NCBI GenBank assembly: GCA_037783415.1
Contig: JAZGTN010000042.1
Span: forward strand, 2,968,001 to 3,032,000
Source: Leptasterias polaris
Lineage: Eukaryota > Echinodermata > Asteroidea > Forcipulatida > Asteriidae
Direction of reading: 5' to 3'
Length of the DNA stretch: 64,000 nucleotides
Shown here: one piece after another, positions 47,301 through 59,300 of the stretch
How the letters are laid out: each line of letters begins with the position of its first letter
Numbering within the stretch: the first letter of the stretch is position 1
Translations under genes and position numbers: made by a program
The notes under the pieces: model-generated
Seen by the model: only the letters and a program-made list of their open reading frames with translations
Told to the model about the DNA's origin: nothing
The model's database searches: none

Positions 47301-50300
47301 CAGCTTACATACGGCCAGTTAAAGGGGCTGTGTCGTCATAATTAAAGCATGCCTGTGGCTGTGCATGGAATTATAATTCGCCAATTCTTAGAAGACTAAC
47401 CCTGTAGATTATCTTTGTGTTGCAATCTGATTAGAAATTCAAAGTTTTGAAAAGCCCGTTCTCTAATGTATGTTCTTCCACCGAACCTCATCTTTTGTTA
47501 CTTGTGTGCGGTCTGATCAAGTCTCACTTGCTCTACATGATTTATACCATAGTTTTGTTTGGAACTATCTAACACTATGTCTAAGGAAACTACAAAAACA
47601 AATCGGACGATGGTAAAAATGACCAGCCGATGTTGACAAAAAGTTTGATACTTTGAAGAAAATGCTCCTTCTATGGGGTTGCTCTTCCGATCATCTCTAA
47701 TGAAAGATATTGAGGAAACTGAAAAGGCAAACAAGCTGGCATCCAAGGTGACCGTAACCCATATAGTCTACGACTTCATCCACAAGGGATAAGTGTTTCA
47801 TTCCCTATCAGACAGTTTATAGAGCATCTAGAACTCCCACTTCTCGTCTGGAAACAAATCGTCAGTCAGGAGTTTTGGAACCCATGATGCATTGCATTTA
47901 ATTGGTTATTTTTTAGGTAAGGGCACTCACTTTATTTGTTGTTGGCTACTGACCATTAAACAAAATCCTATAAAAACCGTCCAGACATTACATTCCTTTC
48001 CCTACCCGAAAGAAAAGAAGAAAAAGAAAAATGAGCAACCTAACACAAAAATAAAATTTCCAAAGAAACCCTGAAAACTTACCCAATTTTATGCGCAGGA
48101 AATATAGAACACAGCAAGTTCAATCAGTGTTCAGTGTGATTCATCAGAAATAATTCACTTTCAAAATCTTTGATAACAAACTGAATACCTGTACCTATCC
48201 GCGATCCATTCACAATGCTACTACTACTAGAGTCTTATATAGACCATGTTACACAATGTACCTTTGTTTACAAAAAAGAGTGACCTTATACATTCTAATG
48301 CATTTCCTGACAGGCAAGATACTACACAGGCCATACATGTATGGGAAAATTTACATTTTGTGTCATAATTTGTACATAAATTCAAGAGTTATAAAAGTAA
48401 CAGCTGTACAGCTTTTCAGATGTCCCCCCTTTCTTCATATCAAAAGTCGAGAAAAATCAGACTGTGCAATCTCCATAAAACATAAGATTGATTGTTTTCT
48501 TCCATTGAGCTGTGTACAAACTGTGCCTGCAGGAAGTTCAGGCTGTGTGGCTCTTTTGTAAACATGTGATATCACAGGTCACATGGTCTATAAGTGCACG
48601 TATCTACCAATCAGATACTCAAGGCGTTTGAACAAAGAGAAGCATTTAAAGACAGGTTTTGAGAGCAAACATCGAAGATAAACAGCATCCAATCTGTCAA
48701 GTTCAAACAACGGTGTTACAAGTCTATCAATTTTGTTAATGCATTAATGAACAAGAAATTTTAGTGAAACCTGTTACCATTTCATGTCTAAAATGCACTT
48801 GTTAAAGCAAACATAAATGAACTGAAAGGTAAAACAAACGTTAATATGAGCAATTTTACAGTACCATGCACCACCAAGTGTCGACCAAAAGACACAATAT
48901 TCTCAGTTCATTATGGAGAACATTTCTGCACGTATTGTGATCACCATGATCACTGAATGTCGGCTACATGTACCTTCTTTGAAAATGATAATTCTATGTC
49001 AAACTCTACTTCAGGCACTGTACTGTCAATTATATATTCATTATATGAAAATATGAATCATATCAAAAGAAAAACATCCAATCGTTTAAAAAAACAATGT
49101 ACACAGACAATGTACATAAGTTAAGTTTCAATTATCCAGAAGCATTGATGTCTGCTTACATCTGCACAAAAAGTCTTTTTTGGCCCTCTCACACATAGAA
49201 CTATTCCAGCCTACCAACTTTATTCAATTGTACTTTTGAACCAAACTGTTTTATTTGAATACACTACAAATGTTTGTGTACTTACTGTATCAGGCTCTCC
49301 CAGGGTAGAGTCCTTGTCACCACTCACTCCAGCATAGCTATATGTTACTCTCACATCACCAACCTAATGTAAAAGTAGTGTCATAAACACTTCATAAATC
49401 AAACTAACTCAAACATGTACCCTCAATTCACACTTCTTTAATTGACTGAATGGAAACTCACAGTAATGATACTCATGTGGATTTATATTTATATTTTATT
49501 GATAATAAATAAATAAATAGATAAATAAGTACTTATACTAATACCAGCATACAACCTGCATCAAACAAGAGTTGCCTAATGAGATCTGTCTAAAAGCCTT
49601 TGTGATGTCGTTTGGGCTCTAGTGTAGATAGGAAAGTGCAGGACAAATTTGTCAAGTTTTTTCTGAATTTGCTTGAACCTAACTTTGGACTTAATCTGTA
49701 AGTCATGTATGCCCCGGGAGGGAGAGAGGGGGGGGGGGTGTTACATTTGTACAGACATGTTTGTCCTTCTGGGTAGTATGTCCCTTTCATGATCAATTTG
49801 TGTTTTGGTTGTGCTTTTAATTCTTTGTAAGATTCAATACTCAACTTGAAATAGCTGTTTATTTTGTATTTCACGAGAGAAAGCTTTTTATTACGTTGTA
49901 TCACTGCAGAATAAAAGAGTTGGGTAAAATGCATTATAATCTTTCACATTCATTCTTCCATTCATTTAATAGGAAACTCTGCATAGTGCATACTTAGTGT
50001 AATGTATGCATGCATGGGCCAACATGCTTCTGAACAAAAGTGTGTCTTTGTTAGCGGAAAACCAAGGGGAGAAGAAGAAGAAGTAAAGGACAAAATAGAC
50101 ATAAGTTTTTTATTAAACAAAAACATGGTGTTCGGAATGGACATACATCAAACCCTCTTTGCCGTGCCAAAACATACAAATTTGGGATTTTTGGTGCAGA
50201 CAAATTAAGCTGACGTTGAGATAAAAATATGTGAAAATATTTGTGCGTGTGTATAGTTTCCATTTTTCTATAAAGTTTCTATATTCGTATTAAAAAGAAA

Positions 50301-53300
50301 TACTTATGGAGGAGTATGATCAAGCTTGTAAGGTTTGTCAATTCATTAATATGCTTTAAGACAATGTACTGATTATGTATGTAGCACTTTTGGTTAAGGA
50401 CATTTGTTTATTTTTTATATGAAACTTATGAAAGTTTTGGTTTTGACTGGAAGTAAAGGTCAAATGAGGTCACACTCTTTGAAAGACTTTTAGAGTAGAG
50501 GGTTTTTAGATTATGTAAATGAATATTAATGTACCATTTGAAGTTAATGAAATAGCATTTTTTATTAAACATGCAATTTCAACTTCTGCTTTCGACTGAA
50601 AGTAAAGGACAAATGAGGTCACACTTTGTGTAAGATTTGTAAAAAGCATCAAGGGCTTTATATGGTACAAAGATCTTGTATGTAGCATTATTTTATGGTT
50701 CTCCGGATAAGAATTTTCCAAATATTTTAAGTGGATTTATTGTAATGACGTCATCAATAACATCATCATTCCCCAAAAACTGTCGTTTTGTCTACACACT
50801 AAGGTCTGAAGTACATGGAAAGTTTCAAGTCTGTAAGAACTTTACATTTTGTGAGACAGCCCATTTACATTTTGTGAAACTACCCGGAGAAGATTCGGGG
50901 GAAAGAGGAAGTCGAGGAAAAAATTTAATTTATTAATCATAAACAACACACTTTGTATAATTATAATGACACTAGGGGTTAGAATCATTGGTGACAAAAA
51001 GGTCTCAAAGTACAATTTGGATCCAAATTTTAGGAGGTATTTTTGAAGCACATGAGTAACATTGGTATGTATCAAAGACCAGTATCCACACTAGAAGTGA
51101 CCCCAACATATACAGGAAATAAACCTGTGAAAGTTTAAGCTCAATCGGCCATTGGTGTCACAAGAAAAAGAAAATTGAAAAAACCTTAAATGTTTTCACT
51201 GTCTTCAAACATTGGGTTTTTGACTCGCGAGATCAAAACTAATTGTTTTACTCATTTCTCAAAAACCTATAGCATTTCAAGCAAAAATATTTCAAAAGAA
51301 GTTTCCAACCATGACCATCTTTATACCATGTAAGTTATGCATGAATCTGTGAACATTTGTATTTTGACTCTTACCAATGTTACGCACACCCTTTAAATGA
51401 TGACATTTTCACTTTTTAGTCATGCATAGAGTTATAGATTTCAAGAAGCTTCTAAGAACAGTGTCCTCAGTGCTAGAGAAGCAGATCAAAGGGCAGGATT
51501 TCTTTGTAGCTGAAGAAAATAACTATTTTTTCAGCGTAAAAAGGTCTGAATTAAGAAAACATTATGAAATTTCTCATACCTGTGATTATAGAAAACTCAC
51601 CTTGGGTCTGAATGGGTTAACCGTTTGATAAAACTTGCCATCAATGAGCTGAACATTAGGATTGCTTGGTTCCTTGGTGGGAACATATGGCTTAAATGTA
51701 TTGATCTTCTCCTTTAAGCTGTCCTTTATCATGTAGTTTCCTATGTAGGTATGTATTGCCACAAAAGTCATTGGACTGACTGTCATCTCTCTACAGCAAG
51801 ACAAAAAAAAAATGAAACACTCTGGTTGGTCAGAATCTCAGAAGCCTTCAATAAAATGCATATTCAAACTTAACCGTTTATACCACAGGATACAGTACAG
51901 AAATACAACATTGATGCACACTGTATGTAACTAATCTGCCTCTGCCTCAAACTTGCAGTTTGGAATAAACAAAACACACTGATTCTAGTTGGGAAAAAAA
52001 CGTTGGGAAAAATCACTCGATTCCATTTTGTGGCGTGTCATGGCCGGGCGGTCTGGGTCGCCGGGCCTGGGCTCTGGTGTTTTCAGCAGCAGAGTGTGGG
52101 TTCGGTGCCCGGTCATGACACTTGTGCCCCTGAGCAAGGCACTTAACCATAATTGCTTCGAAAAAGTTGGGAAGGTAGTGCATTCTGCTCTACCAGACAG
52201 GCTCCTAGTGGATGATACCCATGCCTACATCCTTAAGGACTGTGAAGGGGGTAACCCTGTTTCAGCCCCAGGAGTAGGAGGCAACGTGCCCCTGGTGTCA
52301 ATTGATTTGGGTCGATAGCCCAAATCAGTTATGTGTAGCCCTCACCTTGAGTGGCCGTCCGTGGCCTTGTGAGTTGGGCGATATCTCATTAAAAAAAATT
52401 TAAAAAAGGCAACACAGTTTTTTGTCTAGTAAGGATCAGGTTATTTGTCTTGTTTATTTTTCAACATTTTCAGATCTTGTATTATTTTATGTATAAATTA
52501 TAAATAGCATAAAAAAGCACTAAAAAAATAGGAACAATGAGATTTTACAGAAAATGCTGAAGTGATTATAACCTATTGGCTATAGACGCAGCCAGCAGGA
52601 GTTTTGTGGCATCCTGATTGGTTATCTCTCTGGTATAGTGTTATTATGCAAATGTCAGTTGAAAGAGGGTCTGTGGGGGAATTTTGCGTGGCTGATGCAG
52701 AGAAATAACCGCGATATCAGACTTGAAATCAAGTCTACTACATAACTTGTTTAACAACCATACACAGCCTTAATTGTGCGTACAGTAAGTGATTAGCAAG
52801 ATTGGAATTTGAGTCTTTGTATAAACTGATATCTCTCTCTTTCTCTGGTTGGCCATACAGTAGTCAGGTTGAAAGAGTCTAACTGTGATGTGACAAAAGC
52901 ATGCACAAGTTGTAGTATCCTGATCACGAAATTGCTGAATCTGCCCTATTTTTCTAATGCCAAACAAAGCTGATTCCACATTTAATTTACATGAGTGGTC
53001 AATTTAAGTGATGAATCAAAATCTGTACATTTTCTTCCGCTCACCCTCATTATAAAACATAGCTTTCTTAATTACAATATCTACATGTAACAGCTCTGAC
53101 TTGGCACTTCCTTGTCATCCTACTACAGAGATCATGGTACATTCTTACAGCACAGATTTCCCTGTGTCATCCTCAGCACTTTCATTACTCAGATAATCTC
53201 AGCTCCCACCCGTATACCTTCTTGTGTCACTGACAACATATATCATCTTGGCTTGTTTTTCTGCTCAATTCCTAATGTTTGTACACCCACAATACTAGCC

Positions 53301-56300
53301 CTGCTTGGTAATTCTGATCATTGTAACGTTGGTGTTCAGGTAAGTTGTACCTCACCATTAACTCGTCCTCATCCATATCACCGAACTCATCTCCAAAATG
53401 ACAGGACTGACTGGGACGGATTCCCCCAAATCAAGGTGATTTGGGAGTCCGCGAAGGGACGATACTTACCTGTTAAACCTACAATTTGCATATTTCTCTA
53501 AGCCTCAGGCTTCCCACGCTAGAATTTTATACCACAAGAGGGCGCCCTCCAACGCCCGCCCCTGCCCACGGCCTACTCGTCCTCTTTTCTCTAGAAACTA
53601 AGTAAGGCGAGCCACTGTGGGGAAGGAGGGAGGGAGGTTTAACAGGTAAGTATCGTCCCTTCGCGGACTCCCAAATCACCTTGATTTGGGGGAGTCCACT
53701 TCAGGGACTCCCTTACCTGTTAAACCTACAATTTGCATAGACTAGCACCGAAAAAGGATGGTGGGCTTCAGAGCGAGCCTAATCAATAACTTCTCCCATA
53801 CCAAAAGGTATGAATAAAAAACTAACAGAACTCACCAGAAAACTTATTATTTCTTGATCCAAAAGAAATGCCCCATCACTCCAGGGTAGGAACTTCCTTG
53901 GATCCTCCTATTGAGAGGGCTGTACGGCCCGTCCTTCCTTCTGCCTGGAGAACATCCCGCAGGTAGCAGGATGTGAATGTTGATGGTGTTTTCCAGGCTG
54001 CTGCTTGCAAAATGTCCTGAATGGGGACACCTTTAAAGTAGGCCCATGACGTTGTCATGGCTCTGGTGTCATGAGCATTGACCCGAATGTCCGGTACATT
54101 TGGCCAGTCTTTGATAGATGCCTGGATAGCCGTAACTATCCAGCGGGAAATGGAGTCTGCAGAGACTGCCTTGTGTGGTTTATTTGTTGAAATAAACAGT
54201 TGAGTGGTGTCTCCTCTCATGGGTTTTGTTTGAGCCAGGTACCACTTGAGTGCTCGAACTGGGCACCACAGTTTATCTTGTGGGACCGAGGAAAAACTTT
54301 TAAGGTCTGGCACGAAAATTGGTGGGGGAAGAAACGAGGGAGATTGATTCTTTGTTAAAAACCCCTGACAAGGCACCAGTCTTACTCCACTTGGCTCCCA
54401 TCTAATGTGCCCTGGTTCAACTGAAAGGGCATGGAGCTCACTTCTTCGTCTAGCTGTGGCTGTAGCCAACAGGAAAACTGTTTTGACTGATAGGTCTAAT
54501 AAGGGGGCATTCGCCAATGGTTCATACGGCGGTTCCGCAAGGACCTTGAGAACTTGTGCAAGATCCCAGGATGGAACCAGCTTCCTAGATGGAGGTCTTT
54601 CAATATACATGCCCCGCAGGAGCTGAGCCAGGCTAGCGTTATCGGACACAGTAGATCCGTCTGCGAACCCTTTGTGGACAGCCGCTATAGCCGATCTATA
54701 GCCCCGAATAGTGGATACCGTCAAATCCCTATGAAACAGGTACATAAAGAAATCTGCAACCACTGTTAGAGGCGTTGTGCATGGATCATGAGTGTGTTCT
54801 TCGCACCACCTATGATAATGTCGTAATCGGCTGTCGTAAGTCCTACGGGTAGACAGTCTGCGGCCTTGGGCCACCAATGAGGCAGCGTCCTCTGAAAGGC
54901 CCGCAGATCGCAGTGATTGCTTGACAGCATCCAAGATGTTAGGTGGAGGGACTCTACCCCTGGGTGCGGGATCAGGGACCGTGGTTGACGCAGCAGGTCT
55001 GATCGCACCGGTAGAATTATCGGCGGATTGCACAAGAGGCGAACTATTTTCTGAAACCAAGGCTGGCGTGGCCAGAATGGTGCGATGAGGATGATTCTGC
55101 ACTCCTCCGCCTCGATCTTTGTCAGTACCCTTGGTAGAAGTGAGATCGGGGGAAACGCGTATGCTAGCATGTTTTTCCAACTGATGGAAAAAGCATCTGC
55201 TGCCCATCCCTTCGGATCCTGGTTGCGTGTACAATACACCGGTAACTGATGGTTCAGTGCCGATGCAAACAGATCGATGTGAGGACGATCCCATACTTGG
55301 AAGATCGACTGAACCACTGCCGGGTGCAGAGTCCATTCGGTTGGAAGGACCTTCCCCCGAGACAGAGCATCCGCCATGATATTCAGCTTTCCGGCCAAGT
55401 GGACCGCCGTAAGATCGATCTGTCTCGCTTGGCACCAAAGCAGAAGCCCCCATGTGTGCATGCACAACTGCGGGGAATGCGTCCCGCCCTGGCGGTTTAT
55501 GTAAGAGACAACTGTTGAGTTGTCCGATTTTATGAGGACCACTTCCCCTGTCACTATTCTGACAAAATGTTTCAGTGCTCGAAAAACTGCGAGCAGTTCT
55601 AGGATATTGATGTGGTATTGACTGTCCGCCTTGGACCAAGACCCCGCTACCGATTCCATTCCAATGTGTGCCCCCCAACCTGTGTTGGAGGCATCGGTCA
55701 CCAGAGTTATGGTAGGTCGTGGTCGTGGGAAAATCAGTCCCGCCACGATGTTTGTTCGCCGCGACCACCAGTCCAGGTGGGGGCAAATCATGTTTGGGAT
55801 TGGCACTGGCCGCTGGATATGGTGAATACATGGTCTGTAGTATGCAAGTAGATGCAACTGTATCGGGCGCATCCGCAACCTGCACCATGGGATTACGTCC
55901 ACCATGCTTGCCATTAGGCCCAATAAACGAAGCCAGGCCACTGCTGGGGCCACCCTGGCAGTTCTGAACAGAGTGATGCAGTCCAAAAGATTTTGAACTC
56001 GATCCTCGGTAGGAAAAGCTAGTCCTTGTTGGAGGTCCAGTTTTGCTCCTAAGAAAACTGGGTGCCTTGTCGGATTTGGCTGCGATTTGTCGATGTTGAT
56101 CAGAAAACCTAACTCCGAAATGATTTTTGCAGTTAGTTCGAGTGCCCAGCTTGTTTCTTCCTTTGTCTCCCCCACAATGAGCCAATCGTCCAGGTAAACA
56201 AAGATCTGTACCTGACGTTGTCGGAGGATTCCCGCTACGACTTTCACCAGCCGAGTAAACACCCTCGGGGCAGTGGAAAGGCCGAACGGTAGTGTCAGAA

Positions 56301-59300
56301 ATTCGTAAGTCCTTTGGTCGTAACGAAACCGTAGGAACGCTCGATGTTCGGCCCACATCGGTACATGTAGATAGGCATCCTTTAGATCGATCAACACTGC
56401 CCAAGTTGGAATGGGTAATGCATCCAAAACTGTCCGCAGTGACTCCATCCGAAACCGTTTTGGTCGGATATATTTGTTTAATGGCCGAAGGTTTAAAATT
56501 GGTCGCCATTCTCCTGTGTTTCTCTTTGGAGCTAGAAAAAAGGTTGAGAAAAACCCTCGATTCGCATCCTCTGTTTGCACTCTGCGTATGGCTTGTTTTT
56601 GCAAGAGGGCGGAAATCTCCGACTCCAGAGCCCGACGCCTGGTTCGGTCGGTTGGAATCGGTGTTGTTCTCGGTAGGTATGCAGACGGGGGAGTACTTGT
56701 AAACTCTATTTTGTAGCCGGAAGTTACCGTTTTTTGTACCCACCCGTCGTTGCACAAAAGGGCCCAAGTCTTTTCGAAATAAGAAAGTCGACCCCCCACG
56801 GGCCCTGGAAAGGGGGTCGTGGGAAGGGGGGCGTCACCGGCGCCCAGCACCCCCGCGGTAACCTCCGCGCGAAGCTTTGGAACGGGGGGTGAAGCCGGCT
56901 CTACCTCGGGTACGAGACCCAAAAGCCTGACTCTGTCCAACAGTTGTAGTGGGCTTGAAGAAAGAGCCCGATGGATTTGGGGCAAACGGCTTCAACGGTT
57001 TACGGGGGAACGTCTTGCCCTTAGTCGCTCCACTGTTACCTCTAGACGGACGAGAGCTACCCCCTTGACTTGATTGGTTATTGAGGTTAATCTTGTCCGT
57101 GGCTTTAATTCGCTTCGCCTCGGCTTGCATGACTTCCTGGAATTTCCCTCCAAATAAATCGGAACTCAGCCGGGGGAGAGATTCCAGGTTGGACCTCAAT
57201 CCATCAGAGGGAACAAAGATCGTATCCAAAACGTTTGTCCTCCGTGCATTGATTGTCATCAAGGACACCCGCATAAACTGGTCCATGCACAGCCGTAGCC
57301 CGTCGTCAAGGCAACGAAAAGCTGTCTCGGTTGCCTCTGGTGATACAGGCGAATCTGCTTCACAAGAACACACCAAGTATTCGGAAAGGAGTTGTAAAAA
57401 ACATGCCACCCGAATTCCTGCCCGTGAAGCCGTATCAATTTTCATTAATGACTCCTCAAACACATTTTTTTCCTTTGACGGAAAAGGTGACTTCAAAGTA
57501 CTTCTACCGCCCACATCCGCCGTGATTTTATCACGCACTGTAGCGGGCATGGGCGGCACTGATAAAAAGTTATCAAAGTCTGCCCGAGGTACTCTGAACG
57601 GGCGAATTTCCCGGCGCACGAACGGACGTATTTTTTTCACATCCGAAAGTGCGTTCATACGATCGGCACACAGCCGATCAATTGGAAGAACCGGAAAAAA
57701 TTCCTTTGGTTCGACCGGCGCAGTACGGCGCTTAAACGATTGTCTAGCGCCCTCTGCCTGGTCTGGTTCTTCATTGGAAGGTATGCGCAACACCCGTACC
57801 ATATCTTTCATGACCATGCGCAATCGCTGGTCGGTTGTGGATTGGTAGGATGATTCATCACCGGAAGAATCATCCTCCCCCCTTGGAGGTCGTTCCCGGT
57901 TATCCCGTCGCTGTGTCGGGGGAACAGTTTCCTCATTTCCCGAGGAATATTCGGTGTTTGGGACCGCTACCGGTGCTGAAACACGGCGTGGGTCTGAAAC
58001 ACTGCCCGGGTCGGAAAAACTATCCGAGACGGTGATTGACATCACGTCCTCCATCCCCGGTAAAACCTGCCTTGGTTCCTGTGGAGCCACCGGCTGAGCC
58101 GGCGCTGTCGGCTTGGGTATTAGTGAAGTGATACTGGCCGTCAGTTCACGGAACCCTTGTAAAAGAAGGGCCGATGTGGGGTCTTCCCGCCTACTCTGAT
58201 GACGGCGATGACCCCCTGGCGATCGGGATGATGAGGATGAAGAACTGGAACTAGTATATCTTCGGCGTCTTTTACGCCGGTGGCGTTCCTCACCATCGGA
58301 CTTCTCCCGTCTCCGATGCTGTCCTTGGCTCGGAGCCGGGGCCACATAAACACCCGCCAATGTCTTTGGACGGGCACCGGTGTTTCCGGGTACTGTTCCG
58401 GTCTTACCGGAGTTTGTTCCGGTCTCACCGGGGATAACGTGGCCTGTCGCTACCTGCACCGCAGGCACAACTTTGGCCCGGGAAGTACCCTTTTTCTTCC
58501 CCTGCTTTCGTTTGGAAGCGATCACGGGCTGCCCGGCTTGGGGCGCCGTGTCGGATCCATCACTCAAAACGGCTTGGGACATATCCCCCAATTGAGTGAT
58601 CTTGCTTGGACTCTCGGCGCCAGTGACTATACTAAATTCCGGAGGCCTCACAGGCACGGATTTAGTAGTATGGCCCGATGCCTTACCGGTAGCCAGAGAC
58701 CCTTTAGGCATGACCCCGGAAAGCGATGATCGTCCTGCCGATGTCGTCTTGATCGATTTGGCTCTGGAAACAGCTCCGGAAGACGCACTGGTTGCCGATT
58801 CACCAGAGGGAGACCGGGAACGCACCCATGCCGCTACGGCCTCCCAATCTGCTGACCCCCAGTCCTTGCAAACCGAGCACGGCACTTGCCGGTTACACGG
58901 TCTACAACGGGGGCACAAGTCATGTAAATCTTGCTCGGGACGGGGCTTAATACGTCGGCAAGAAGAACATGGAACAAAATTTTTGGGCGTCACCCCACGC
59001 TTGCTTTTGCGTGAGTCCGCCATCCTAATAACTGAAAAAGTAACGTGAATTTTTTTACAACTCAAAAAATAAAGAACTGACACAACTCGTGTAATTTATT
59101 TTTATTACCAATTAATCAGAAAAGGAGTGTACTCTGTACAGTAAGGTAATCGACTTTAAAAATAAGAACGTAAAGAAGCACAGTATAATACGAAAGGAAA
59201 AGACTCACAACTTCCTCCGAAAATACCAAAAATCACTTAAGGTTTATCCGTCCGACAAAAACACGTCTGTCTTCGCTGAACGCTAGAGAAAAGAGGACGA

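Noticed and set aside
54970..56767. N-terminal 600 residues of the recombinase frame as a real domain
   Set aside because: No recognisable fold or motif; composition reflects the overlapping RT/RNase H frame. Kept as a finding but not annotated as a domain.
57081..57848. 255-codon + strand open frame
   Set aside because: Antisense shadow of the DIRS gag-like ORF.
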